A stretch of 35,894 nucleotides of DNA from Acidobacteriota bacterium. Its GTDB lineage: Bacteria > Acidobacteriota > UBA6911 > RPQK01 > JADFOI01. Location of the stretch: assembly GCA_022562935.1 (NCBI GenBank), contig JADFOI010000024.1:1-35894 (forward strand), given 5' to 3'. Below, one piece after another: positions 1 to 7,659 of the stretch (its first letter is position 1; each line of letters starts with the position of its first letter). The notes beneath the pieces were generated by a model, which was not told the origin of the DNA, did not search any database, and worked only from the letters and a program-made list of their open reading frames with translations. Made by a program: the position numbers and the translations under genes.

Positions 1-43
1 GCCGACCATGGTGTCTCCCTCTACTGCCTGGATTTCATATGAA

Positions 44-1276
44 CTATCGCAATGTGAAGAGCACGGCTTTTTCTCCGCGGTCATCGATGAGCTTCTGGAT
101 GTGATCCACCAGCAAACCTTTTCGTGCAATCAAGCCGTTCATCTCAACCGGCTTCAAGAAGTCTTTGAGCTTTGCTCTGACCTCGGTCTCATCCAGCGCC
201 TGCAGTTTTTCCCAAAGGCTCCGCTCTGCAAATTGGACCTGCTCGGGGTTCATGAGTTCCTTCCAGCGCCGGAAGGCTCGCGTATGATCGATCATCCACA
301 GCTTCCAGTCGGGCTCAATCAGAATGTTGCCTATATTACGATCTTCGTTATAGATCAGGTTGTCAAAGATGTAGATATTTTGCCGCTGCATGATCCAGCG
401 CCATCGGTTGATTCCTCCACTGGGCGGTATATCGGTCTCCTCCCTCAAAGCTTTCTGGGTGGTGGCGTTCTCGACCCAGGCTTGCAGAGTCCCTTCCGTG
501 CGCTGAATCTTACGCTCCACCACAGGGGGAACGGTGTCCAGTCCCAGCAGCTTGGCCAGTTCGTAAGCCGCGCACTCGAAGATGGCGTCATCGCGGAAGA
601 AAAAACTGACCTTGCCGTCACTCAGTGGCATTTCGCTCCGCTCAACATGAACATCGCGAAAGATGGCGTGCATTCGAATTCCGTCTTTTTCCAACAAGAC
701 CCTCTGGAACCTGTTGAGTCCCCCGTCGACCCGTTCTCTGGACACAATCTCGGCGGTTCGCAGAAATTCCTCAATTTCCTCATTACTGCGAAAGGAAAGT
801 TGCTCTCCGTCGGGACCGAGCCAGGAAAGAGAAGGAGAAGATTTCTGCACAAGAACTCCCAGGCCGGAAAGAGGATTGCTGGAAACCCGTGCGACGACCA
901 TCGCTATGGAGTCTCTGGAGGGTGCCGGTGTGGGTGTGGCTTCGTAACTTGGATAAACAGCAAAATCCAGATTTGGCGCGTCGATGAAATAGGGGCGGTC
1001 TGCAGCGTTTCCTGCCACCATTTCTAGCCGGGAAAGAGAAGAAGGACTCTGCTCAAAAATCTCGAGCCCGGAAAGAGGATTGTCAGAAAGCCGTGCGGCA
1101 ACCATCGTAATGGAGTCTCTGGAGGGCGCCGCTGTGGGTGTGGCTTCGTAACCCAGGTAAGCAGCAAAATCCAGATTTGGCGCGTCGATAAAATTGGGAC
1201 TGTCGGCGACATTGATTCCCGCCATTCCGTTGACCAAAAAACTGACCATGATGGTGAGTTGAATCATCTGTTTCAT
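44..1276 (-). CDS. Secreted atypical kinase-like protein with tandem N-terminal repeats
   Basis: About 410 residues with an N-terminal signal peptide (MKQMIQLTIMVSFLVNG). I place the start at 1276 because AAGGAG sits 8 bases upstream. The sigma54 promoter predicts transcription starting near 1314, which would leave the in-frame ATG at 1312 without a leader. Residues 22-157 are two 68-residue tandem repeats rich in Pro, Thr and Ser. The C-terminal part looks like an atypical kinase fold of the PI3/4-kinase or HipA-like kind: a helix-C-like segment ECAAYELAKLLGL (Glu234), a catalytic-loop-like NEDRNIGN (Asp312, Asn317) and a metal-site-like IDHTRAF (Asp330). The expected beta-3 lysine appears to be Arg207 (AIFRDV). 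Substrate is unknown, and an inactive or non-kinase role is possible. The domain is clearly related to the protein at 32399-33283. Kinase fold is an inference from motif pattern; export and kinship are read directly. Confidence 0.72.
   Translation of the reverse strand: MKQMIQLTIMVSFLVNGMAGINVADSPNFIDAPNLDFAAYLGYEATPTAAPSRDSITMVAARLSDNPLSGLEIFEQSPSSLSRLEMVAGNAADRPYFIDAPNLDFAVYPSYEATPTPAPSRDSIAMVVARVSSNPLSGLGVLVQKSSPSLSWLGPDGEQLSFRSNEEIEEFLRTAEIVSRERVDGGLNRFQRVLLEKDGIRMHAIFRDVHVERSEMPLSDGKVSFFFRDDAIFECAAYELAKLLGLDTVPPVVERKIQRTEGTLQAWVENATTQKALREETDIPPSGGINRWRWIMQRQNIYIFDNLIYNEDRNIGNILIEPDWKLWMIDHTRAFRRWKELMNPEQVQFAERSLWEKLQALDETEVRAKLKDFLKPVEMNGLIARKGLLVDHIQKLIDDRGEKAVLFTLR
806..1213 (-). repeat. 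Tandem duplication, two 204-bp coding units
   Basis: Two head-to-tail units (1010-1213 and 806-1009) each encode 68 residues with the same order of motifs: FIDAPNLDFA, then YEATPT, then APSRDSI, then SNPLSGL or DNPLSGL. There are no indels between units and the stretch CCAGATTTGGCGCGTCGAT is identical. The paralogue at 32399-33283 lacks this insert, so it was gained or kept only here. Confidence 0.9.
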
Positions 1277-1324
1277 TTTTAAGCTCCTTTTTCTTGTTTC
1301 TTTGTTGTTCATGACCTCTCTAAT

Positions 1325-1341
1325 AGCAATGGCCGTGCCAA
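1325..1341 (-). promoter_or_regulatory. Sigma54 (RpoN) promoter
   Basis: On the minus strand the sequence TTGGCACGGCCATTGCT matches every fixed position of the established sigma54 consensus (YTGGCACGRNNNTTGCW), with GG at -24 and GC at -12 correctly spaced. Transcription would start about 12 bases downstream, near 1314, giving a leader of about 38 bases before the ATG at 1276. It faces the kinase-like gene and lies next to a sigma54-dependent activator gene. Confidence 0.85.
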
Positions 1342-1369
1342 AAGCGGTGGGAGCTTGTATTTTCTTGGA

Positions 1370-1398
1370 TTGACAGCTTGTAAGTGTCTGATTTAAAG
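1370..1398 (+). promoter_or_regulatory. Possible sigma70-type promoter for the FHA activator
   Basis: TTGACA at 1370-1375 is followed after 17 bases by TTAAAG at 1393-1398. The -35 is perfect and the -10 weak. It points toward the activator gene about 200 bases downstream, so transcription would cross the palindrome cluster at 1465-1499. Confidence 0.35.
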
Positions 1399-1464
1399 TC
1401 AGCTAGCTTTAAGAGGAAAAACTTGCCACAGGGCTGAACAGCACAACCTCAAAGGAGACATCTC

Positions 1465-1499
1465 ATCCGAACGGATAGACCGACTATCCATTCGGATAG
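1465..1499. promoter_or_regulatory. Cluster of overlapping GGATAG/CTATCC palindromes, candidate activator site
   Basis: Three interlocking inverted repeats: ATCCG-AA-CGGAT (1465-1476), GGATAG-N5-CTATCC (1473-1489) and CTATCC-N4-GGATAG (1484-1499). The cluster lies about 140 bases upstream of the -24 element of the sigma54 promoter, the usual distance for an enhancer site, and about 100 bases before the activator start. Binding by the adjacent activator is an inference. Confidence 0.55.
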
Positions 1500-1594
1500 A
1501 GTTGCAGTCCTCAGGGTTGAGGAACACGAACGGGTCTTTCAGTCCCAGTTGCCCAAGCCAGGTGTCGAGCTTAAACTCCTGGATAACAGACAAA

Positions 1595-3508
1595 ATGGAT
1601 GCAAGACTTGTCGTCCTTAGCGGGCCGCTGACTGGGAAAGCTTTCCCGGTCACTGAGGAAGAACTGTTCATTGGCCGGGAAAAATCCAACGCCGTGTACC
1701 TCAGCTATCCTCGGGTATCTCGTCGTCATTGTTCGGTTAAGAGAGAAGAAGAGGGATTTAAGATCACCGATTTGGAGAGCTCCAATGGTACTTTCGTCAA
1801 TGATGTGCCCATAAAAGAACACTTTCTCAAGCACGGTGATCAAATCAAGATTGTCTCCTCACTTTTTCTCTTTCTTCTTGATGACGGAGAGGAGGTTTCT
1901 CTCTCAACTCGGGTTGAATTGGATGAAAGACCTTTGCTCTCCGGCTCCACGGCCTCTCTGCGATCTGAAGACTCTCGTTACCTGGGAAGCACAGATCTTG
2001 TAACAGCCGCTGATTCCGAGAATCGAATGGCTCGTGATCTAAACGCTTTGCTGAAGATCAGCACGGCCATTAACTCCATCCGGGGGCTGGAGCCACTCCA
2101 CCGCCGGCTACTTGAACTGATCGTTGAAGTCATTCCAGCCGAGCGGGGTGCCATTCTCACGATTGGTGAGGGAGAGGAAGATTACAGTTCAGTGATCCGC
2201 TGGGACAAGGCCAAGGGGGCAGATCAGCCGCTTCCGGTGAGTCGAACCATTGTAGATCGTGTCCGGAAAGAAAGAGCGGCCCTCTTGAGCAGCCGACCGC
2301 TGGAGAGCGAGATGTTCGAACAGGCGAAGAGTCTTGCTCAATCCGAGGCAGAGTCGGTCTTGTGCGCGCCGCTGACGGTTCTGGACCAGGTTTTGGGCCT
2401 CATCTACTTGGAAACAAGCAGCTTAGCAGCTCCTTTTGTCGAAGATGACCTTCATTTACTGACAGGGATCGCCAGCATCGCGGCCGTGGCTTCTCAAAAT
2501 GCCTATCACGTGGAGTGGTTGCAGGGCGAAAATCGGCGCCTGCAAGAAGATATCAGTATCCAACACAACATGGTGGGCGAGAGCAAACCCATGATGCAGG
2601 TCCACCAGTTTATTGCCAAAGCAGCACCCACCAAATCCAGCGTGCTCATCTATGGAGAAAGTGGTACGGGCAAGGAGTTGGCGGCCCGCGCTTTGCAACG
2701 GAACAGTCCCCGAGCCGAGAAGCCTTTTGTTACCATCAATTGTGCTGCCCTCACCGAAACCCTGCTGGAAAGTGAACTGTTTGGTCACGAAAAGGGGGCC
2801 TTTACGGGCGCCACCACTCAAAAGAAGGGAAAGCTGGAAGTTGCCAATGAAGGGACTGTCTTTCTGGATGAGGTGGGAGAGTTGGCTCCCACGCTCCAAG
2901 CGAAGCTCCTTCGAGTACTTCAAGAGCATGAGTTCGAGCGAGTCGGGGGTACGCGTCCCATCAAGGTCGATATTCGCCTGATCGCAGCGACCAACAGGAA
3001 TCTTGAAGAAGCCATTGAAGAAGGAACTTTCCGCCGCGACCTCTACTATCGCCTCAATGTGGTCTCCTTCACAATGCCGCCGCTTCGAGATCACCGCGAG
3101 GACATTCCCCTCCTTGCCCAGTACTTCGTCGCCAAGTCCTGCAAAGAGTGCAATCGATCCCTGACCGGCATCTCCCCGGAAGCTCGGGCCTGTTTGATGC
3201 GCTACCACTGGCCCGGAAATGTACGTGAACTTCAGAACGTCATCGAACGTGCTGTCGTTTTAGGGTCCAGTGATGTGATCCTGCGGGAGGATCTCCCTGA
3301 AGTTCTACTCGAGACTGAGCCCGGCACGGGTGATCCCTGGAACTACCACGAACTGATCAAGGAAAAGAAAAAGGAGTTGATTATCAATGCAGTCGAGCAG
3401 GCTGAGGGGAATTACACAGAGGCGGCCAAGCTCCTGAAGGTTCATCCTAATTATCTACATCGGCTCATCCGAAATTTGAATCTGAAGGACGAGCTCAAAG
3501 GCAAGTGA
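1595..3508 (+). CDS. FHA-GAF-AAA+ sigma54-dependent transcriptional activator
   Basis: A 637-residue bacterial enhancer-binding protein. An FHA phosphothreonine-binding domain occupies about residues 5-95 (GR at 27-28, SRRH at 42-45, SNGT at 63-66), a GAF domain about 170-310, and the AAA+ sigma54-interaction domain about 330-560, with Walker A GESGTGKE (354-361), the sigma54 loop GAFTGA (401-406) and Walker B VFLDE. A Fis-type helix-turn-helix closes the protein ([20 protein letters not shown]). It has no receiver domain, so it probably senses Ser/Thr phosphorylation and a small-molecule or redox signal rather than a two-component kinase. Start chosen at 1595 because FHA homology begins there; an upstream TTG at 1502 would add a poor 31-residue tail. 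It is divergent from a gene with a sigma54 promoter, its likely target. Confidence 0.95.
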   Translation: MDARLVVLSGPLTGKAFPVTEEELFIGREKSNAVYLSYPRVSRRHCSVKREEEGFKITDLESSNGTFVNDVPIKEHFLKHGDQIKIVSSLFLFLLDDGEEVSLSTRVELDERPLLSGSTASLRSEDSRYLGSTDLVTAADSENRMARDLNALLKISTAINSIRGLEPLHRRLLELIVEVIPAERGAILTIGEGEEDYSSVIRWDKAKGADQPLPVSRTIVDRVRKERAALLSSRPLESEMFEQAKSLAQSEAESVLCAPLTVLDQVLGLIYLETSSLAAPFVEDDLHLLTGIASIAAVASQNAYHVEWLQGENRRLQEDISIQHNMVGESKPMMQVHQFIAKAAPTKSSVLIYGESGTGKELAARALQRNSPRAEKPFVTINCAALTETLLESELFGHEKGAFTGATTQKKGKLEVANEGTVFLDEVGELAPTLQAKLLRVLQEHEFERVGGTRPIKVDIRLIAATNRNLEEAIEEGTFRRDLYYRLNVVSFTMPPLRDHREDIPLLAQYFVAKSCKECNRSLTGISPEARACLMRYHWPGNVRELQNVIERAVVLGSSDVILREDLPEVLLETEPGTGDPWNYHELIKEKKKELIINAVEQAEGNYTEAAKLLKVHPNYLHRLIRNLNLKDELKGK

Positions 3509-3530
3509 AGGGGAGAGTCTCCTTTTTTTT
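3508..3530 (+). terminator. Intrinsic terminator after the activator gene
   Basis: A seven-pair stem AAGGGGA / TCTCCTT (one G-T pair) with a GAG loop is followed by a run of eight T. It overlaps the stop codon of the activator gene and sits between two convergent genes. Confidence 0.6.
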
Positions 3531-3537
3531 CTTCTTG

Positions 3538-5199
3538 TTACGGTTTATACCCTGGCCCGTAAAGGACCTTGCCGGGCCGCGCTCCGGTATGCCGGCCCTG
3601 GTCGATGACCACCACACCGTTGACCAAGACGTAGGGGATTCCCTCCGGGTAAGACTTGGGCCGCTCGAAGGAGTTGGTGTTGTGCACCTGAACCGGATCA
3701 AACAGAACGACATCGGCAGCAAAACCCTCACGCAGTTGTCCGCGGTCCCTCAATCCCAGGATCTGAGCGGGTAAGGAGGTCATCTTGCGGATGGCCTCCT
3801 CCAGCACCAAAACTTTTTCATCTCTTACATAGTGGCCCAGCACGCGCGGGTTGGTGCCGTAGTTTCGGGGATGGGGCACGCCTTCTGCTTCCAGGTCGAT
3901 GGCTGACCCATCACTGGCAATGGCTACCCAGGGCTGTCTCATGGCCAGCCGCACATCCTCCTCAGACATGGTGTGGAAGATCCCTCGAATGCGCCCGCCT
4001 TCCTCGGCCATCAACTCCAGGCAGGTGTTGGCCGGATCAGCCTCATCTCGCAGCACGGCAATTTCGGACAGGCGCATGCCCTCATATCGTTTATTGGTGG
4101 GTCTCGAGGCCAGTGCCAGAACGATTCCCTCCCACCAGCCATGTTCTCGTGCCCAGGCTAGGAAATCCGGGTCTTGTTTGATCCTCTCGCGAACCGCTCG
4201 ATCCTTGAGCCGCTCGGCAAACTTCTCGGGTCCCCCTTCCCGCGCCCAAAGGGGGAAAAACGCGTTCCAGCCGTGGAACATGGCGGTATAGGGATATTGG
4301 TTGGCCGTGATGTCCAGTCCGCGGGAGCGTGCCGATTCGATCTGGCCAACGAACCGATCCATGGTGCCCCAGTTTTCACGGGCCCGAACCTTGAAGTGAA
4401 AGATGTGAACCGGAATGCGGGCTTCCTCAGCCACACGAATGGCGAAGTCAATTTCCTTTTCCTGTTCGAATCCCTCACTCCCAATGTGACTGGCGTAGTT
4501 TCCGCCGTAGGAAGCAGCAACCCGGGCCAGGGCGATGATCTCCTGGGGATGGGTTGGACCGCCGCTGCTGAAACGAGTCACCAGACCCCATGCGCCTTCC
4601 TCCATGGAGCGGACTACCAAACTCTTCATCCGTTCCAACTGAGCTGAGGAGGCGGCTCCTGTGTCATGCCCCATGACCACTCGCCGCACCTGATCTGCAG
4701 CAACGTGGGAAATGATATTGATGGCGATCCCCTGTTTCTGGACCCGGTCAAAATAGCCGGTGAAGGTGGTCCAATCGATGATTTGACCTCCCCCCAGGTC
4801 TTCGTTGGCCAGACCATCACGGGGTGCAACACTACCCACCTCACCCAACACGTCGAGAGTCACACCTTGTCTGATCTTGCTCTCTGCGTTTCCATTTCGC
4901 AAAAGTGGCAGGTCCGAATGGGTGTGTAGATCGATAAAGCCCGGAGCCACCACAAGACCTTCGGCATCGATGACCCGCCTGGCGCCACCATTGATGGAAC
5001 CGACCGCCGTGATGCGTCCTCCCTGAATGCCCACATCCCCTTCAAACCAGGGATTGCCGGTGCCATCCACGATTCTCCCACCACGAATCACAATGTCGTA
5101 ATCGGATTCCTGAGCCCACAGAAAATCACCCCATATCCACATCCAGGACAGGGCCACTCCAAAGGCCATCAGCAACACTCTAAGTCGATGATTTTCCAT
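3538..5199 (-). CDS. Exported D-aminoacylase-like amidohydrolase
   Basis: A 553-residue metal-dependent amidohydrolase resembling N-acyl-D-amino-acid deacylases. It carries a signal peptide (VLLMAFGVALSWMWIWGDFLWAQ), the entry beta-sandwich (DIVIRGGRIVDGTG), the metal motif LHTH (91-94), a later HIFHFK His and a C-terminal ASDGSA aspartate. The position where classic D-aminoacylases have GNCG (Cys ligand) here reads LGEVGS (Glu110), so the metal site may use Glu. Start at 5199 is supported by GGGAGGG just upstream; the longer start at 5229 lacks this. The likely reaction is hydrolysis of N-acyl or cyclic amides in the periplasm; substrate is not predictable. It converges on the activator gene and is divergent from 5284-5808, sharing a palindromic operator-like site. 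Confidence 0.88.
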   Translation of the reverse strand: MENHRLRVLLMAFGVALSWMWIWGDFLWAQESDYDIVIRGGRIVDGTGNPWFEGDVGIQGGRITAVGSINGGARRVIDAEGLVVAPGFIDLHTHSDLPLLRNGNAESKIRQGVTLDVLGEVGSVAPRDGLANEDLGGGQIIDWTTFTGYFDRVQKQGIAINIISHVAADQVRRVVMGHDTGAASSAQLERMKSLVVRSMEEGAWGLVTRFSSGGPTHPQEIIALARVAASYGGNYASHIGSEGFEQEKEIDFAIRVAEEARIPVHIFHFKVRARENWGTMDRFVGQIESARSRGLDITANQYPYTAMFHGWNAFFPLWAREGGPEKFAERLKDRAVRERIKQDPDFLAWAREHGWWEGIVLALASRPTNKRYEGMRLSEIAVLRDEADPANTCLELMAEEGGRIRGIFHTMSEEDVRLAMRQPWVAIASDGSAIDLEAEGVPHPRNYGTNPRVLGHYVRDEKVLVLEEAIRKMTSLPAQILGLRDRGQLREGFAADVVLFDPVQVHNTNSFERPKSYPEGIPYVLVNGVVVIDQGRHTGARPGKVLYGPGYKP

Positions 5200-5241
5200 G
5201 ATTTTCCCTCCCCGGAAACAGTGAAGCAAGAGGCTCTATGG

Positions 5242-5259
5242 TAGACTATATATAGTCTA
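5242..5259. promoter_or_regulatory. Perfect 18-bp palindrome in a divergent promoter region
   Basis: TAGACTATATATAGTCTA is a perfect inverted repeat lying in the 84 bases between the divergent starts at 5199 and 5284. Its size and AT-rich centre suit a dimeric winged-helix repressor (for example PadR, GntR or BlaI type, an inference). No such regulator is encoded in the window. Confidence 0.6.
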
Positions 5260-5283
5260 TACACATAACTTACAAGGACAACC

Positions 5284-5808
5284 ATGATCGCAATTATCCT
5301 TCTGCTGCTCTTTATTGCCCCCGCCTGGAGTCTGGCCCAGGAAACCGAAGAAATTTCTCTGGTTGAGGCTGCCCGCCGGGAGCGTGAGCGTCGAGCCAGT
5401 TTCACGGTGAAAGTTAAGATCCTCACCAACAGAGACGTGGAGGAAATGGAAGGTCTTGTCAGTACAGCTATTGCTCCTGAAACTTCTGCAGAAGTTAGCG
5501 ACGAGGCCGAATCGGATGACTGGGGAGAGTTATTCGATACAGCCAGGCTGGACCTGCAGACTGCTGAGAATCGACTTCGGGTCCTTCAGCTCCAAATGGT
5601 ATACCTGCGAGACCAATGGTTGAAACAATCCGACGGTGTCACACAGCAAAAAATTCAAGTGCAGCTGCAGGAAACCCAAAAAGGGCTTGAAATCAGCCGC
5701 CAGGAAATTGAAGCCGCCGGGGCAGCTTACCAGGAACTTCAAGAGAAGGCTGCAGCAGCAGGTTTACTCCCCGGAGAACTTCGCGATCTCATGGGTGACG
5801 ATTCTTAG
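5284..5808 (+). CDS. Secreted coiled-coil protein of unknown function
   Basis: A 174-residue protein with a clear signal peptide (IAIILLLLFIAPAWSLAQ) and then a charged start EAARRERERRASFTVKVKILTNRDVEEME. Residues about 80-165 are a long Gln/Leu/Glu-rich segment with heptad spacing that should form a coiled coil. No enzyme motif is visible. AAGGAC precedes the start. It is divergent from the D-aminoacylase-like gene and shares the palindromic site between them. A periplasmic structural or scaffolding role is possible; I do not recognise a named family. Confidence 0.75.
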   Translation: MIAIILLLLFIAPAWSLAQETEEISLVEAARRERERRASFTVKVKILTNRDVEEMEGLVSTAIAPETSAEVSDEAESDDWGELFDTARLDLQTAENRLRVLQLQMVYLRDQWLKQSDGVTQQKIQVQLQETQKGLEISRQEIEAAGAAYQELQEKAAAAGLLPGELRDLMGDDS

Positions 5809-5921
5809 CGTCTCGTCCTTCTTGATCCCCCAGCTCCTCAGCGATACAATCCGCCCCACAGCAAAAGAGCACTTACAAAGTAATCGAGCGCTTTAATAGA
5901 GCACTTTAGAGGAGGTGTCGC

Positions 5922-6413
5922 ATGAAACGATTGATGGCCCTGGTGGCGATGTTTCTCGTAGGGGTGGCCCTGACAGCGAAGGTACGGGCTGATGACGCGG
6001 AAGACGTTAAGGCGGCCTACGTCAGGCATATTACCCTGTCCAGGACGGGACAGATCGACCCCTTCGTGGAACAACACCTTCCAGGTCACACCGCTTTTGG
6101 TCCCAACGGCGGACTCCTGACCCTAAACGATTCTCTTGAGGAGGAAAAGAAGTACCGCCAGGCCCTGTTTGATCGTGGTCGCAGAGATTCCACTCAGCCC
6201 ATCTTCACCTCGGTGGCAAGCGTGCTTCGGCATCTGGAGGTTCAACTCTACGGCACGACGGCGGTACTGACCGGCTACCTGCAGGGTCCCGTCACCCTGT
6301 CTGACGGCACCACACGACAAGGCACTCGACGGATCACAGCGGTGTGGATCAAGCAGGGAACCGAGTGGAGAGAGGTGCACGACCACATGTCCACCTTGCT
6401 CACGTCTCCATAA
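5922..6413 (+). CDS. Secreted NTF2-like (SnoaL/DUF4440-type) protein
   Basis: A 163-residue protein with signal peptide (MKRLMALVAMFLVGVALTAKVRA) followed by a single domain with the NTF2-like pattern: N-terminal helices (EDVKAAYVRHITLSRTGQIDPFVEQH), a mid-domain segment (VLRHLEVQLYGTTAVLTGYLQGPV) and the closing strand ITAVWIKQGTEWREVHDHMS. Such domains serve as small-molecule binding pockets or minor enzymes; the role is unknown. A strong Shine-Dalgarno AGGAGGTG precedes the ATG. A hairpin follows the stop directly. Confidence 0.78.
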   Translation: MKRLMALVAMFLVGVALTAKVRADDAEDVKAAYVRHITLSRTGQIDPFVEQHLPGHTAFGPNGGLLTLNDSLEEEKKYRQALFDRGRRDSTQPIFTSVASVLRHLEVQLYGTTAVLTGYLQGPVTLSDGTTRQGTRRITAVWIKQGTEWREVHDHMSTLLTSP

Positions 6414-6441
6414 CCGCTGACGGGCTGACAGCCGTCAGCGG
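6414..6441 (+). terminator. Hairpin directly after the NTF2-like gene
   Basis: Perfect ten-pair stem CCGCTGACGG / CCGTCAGCGG with an eight-base loop begins at the base after the TAA. No T run follows, so it may be a weak terminator, a 3'-end stabiliser or a REP-like palindrome. Confidence 0.45.
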
Positions 6442-6538
6442 AAATTCAACATCCAAAACTCCAAATTCAAAACAAATTCAAAATTCCAAACCTGACTTGG
6501 AACCTGGAACTTGGAACTTGGAACGCGCGCGGAGCGCG
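6442..6538. repeat. Modular intergenic repeat (ATTCAAA / TTGGAAC runs, GCGCGC hairpin)
   Basis: AT-rich words (CCAAATTCAAAAC, ATTCAAAATTCCAAAC) run into four near-exact copies of a 7-base unit TTGGAAC, then a GCGCGC-GGA-GCGCGC hairpin just beyond the stop of the minus-strand hydrolase. Inverted relatives of the AT-rich part lie at 10285-10346. Confidence 0.65.
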
Positions 6539-6539
6539 C

Positions 6540-7580
6540 CTATGAAGTGGCGACTCCCCCTACGAAACTGACCATGAGTTCGGTGACCGCCTGGGGATAT
6601 TCACGGTAGGGGGCGTGTCCGCACTTGTTGAAAAAGTGGAGTTGGGCCTGATCGACGGAGGAACTGATCAGCCTAAAGAGGTCCACCCCCATGTCGTAGG
6701 TGGCTGATGGGTCATTGTATCCCCAGATGATCAGGGTGGGCCGTTTCAGGCCACCCGCCCGCAGCCTCTCCAGCGTTTCATCCTTGACTTCATAGAGCCA
6801 CCAAGCGGTGCCTGAGTTGTTTCTCAGAGCCGGTCTGGCCTGTACCTTATCGGGATTCAGCTCGATAAAACGTTTCCTAAGCTCTTCCAGCTTCTCCCCA
6901 GCCTGGCGTATTTTGGGATGAGAGGCCACCTCGAGCTCAGCTTCCACATACTCGTCAGTAACAAAATCCATATTAAAGGTGCTGCGGCTACTCAGCAGAC
7001 CTTGACGAATGGAGTCTTTGGTGGGCGGTGGCCCGGCCGGGCGAAGATTGGGCGCTGAAGGCTTGGGATCGCCCGGGGCCAGAGTGTTGCTGTCAAACAG
7101 AGTCATGGTCTTGACACGCTCAGGGTGGTCCATGGCAATGCGGGCCACCGGTAAACCCCCTCTGGAGTGTCCGACCAGATGAACGCTCTCGATACCCAGA
7201 GTTTCCATAAATCGGTATAGGTGCTCGACGGTGGCCTGCATCGAGTAGCCCGAATCGTCCAGAGGGTTATCGGTCAGTCCCAAACCCAGTTTGTCCACGG
7301 CATACACATGGAAATGGGCGGCCAGGTTGGGAAAGATCGGCATGAACCCGATGGCTGAACCGGTCATTCCGAAATGACTACCGTGAACCAGTACCATGGG
7401 TTCTCCTTGTCCCCCTTCGAAATAGCGGGTCCTGATACCGTCAACATTCACAAACTTTGCCTCTCCCATCGACGGAGAAACACCGGCTGCTGCCGAGTAG
7501 GAGGTTGTCGACATCAGCAAAGGAATAGCGCTCAGGGCACTCGCGGAGTGCCCAAGAAAACCCCTTCTTGAAAGTTTCAT
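6540..7580 (-). CDS. Tat-exported alpha/beta-fold hydrolase
   Basis: A 346-residue hydrolase. The N-terminus SRRGFLG followed by a hydrophobic, Ala-rich stretch is a twin-arginine signal. The fold markers are the oxyanion-hole VHG (65-67), nucleophile elbow GHSRGG (Ser139), the acid in WGYNDPSATYD and catalytic His in CGHAPYREYP, the full triad. It resembles C-C bond or epoxide hydrolase-like members and small esterases; substrate unknown. Start at 7580 is chosen because the Tat motif begins there and AAAGGA lies upstream. It follows the YtcJ-type amidohydrolase gene (9510 to 7660) by 79 bases on the same strand, so the two may be co-transcribed. Confidence 0.88.
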   Translation of the reverse strand: MKLSRRGFLGHSASALSAIPLLMSTTSYSAAAGVSPSMGEAKFVNVDGIRTRYFEGGQGEPMVLVHGSHFGMTGSAIGFMPIFPNLAAHFHVYAVDKLGLGLTDNPLDDSGYSMQATVEHLYRFMETLGIESVHLVGHSRGGLPVARIAMDHPERVKTMTLFDSNTLAPGDPKPSAPNLRPAGPPPTKDSIRQGLLSSRSTFNMDFVTDEYVEAELEVASHPKIRQAGEKLEELRKRFIELNPDKVQARPALRNNSGTAWWLYEVKDETLERLRAGGLKRPTLIIWGYNDPSATYDMGVDLFRLISSSVDQAQLHFFNKCGHAPYREYPQAVTELMVSFVGGVATS

Positions 7581-7659
7581 GGAGCAAGTCCTTTCTGACT
7601 CGTTGAGAATCACCTTTTGATGGGGGCCCGGCCTGGCAGCAGGTCAGCACTCATCGACA

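Noticed and set aside
8-1027. Long plus-strand ORF (339 codons) opposite the kinase-like gene
   Set aside because: Antisense shadow: the minus-strand product has a signal peptide, a paralogue in the window and a sigma54 promoter; the plus product has no recognisable domain.
1352-1366. 15-mer AGCTTGTATTTTCTT shared with 30782-30796
   Set aside because: One such exact match is about what chance allows in a window this size and no motif context supports it.
2456-3208. 250-codon minus-strand ORF
   Set aside because: Antisense of the AAA+ domain of the sigma54 activator.
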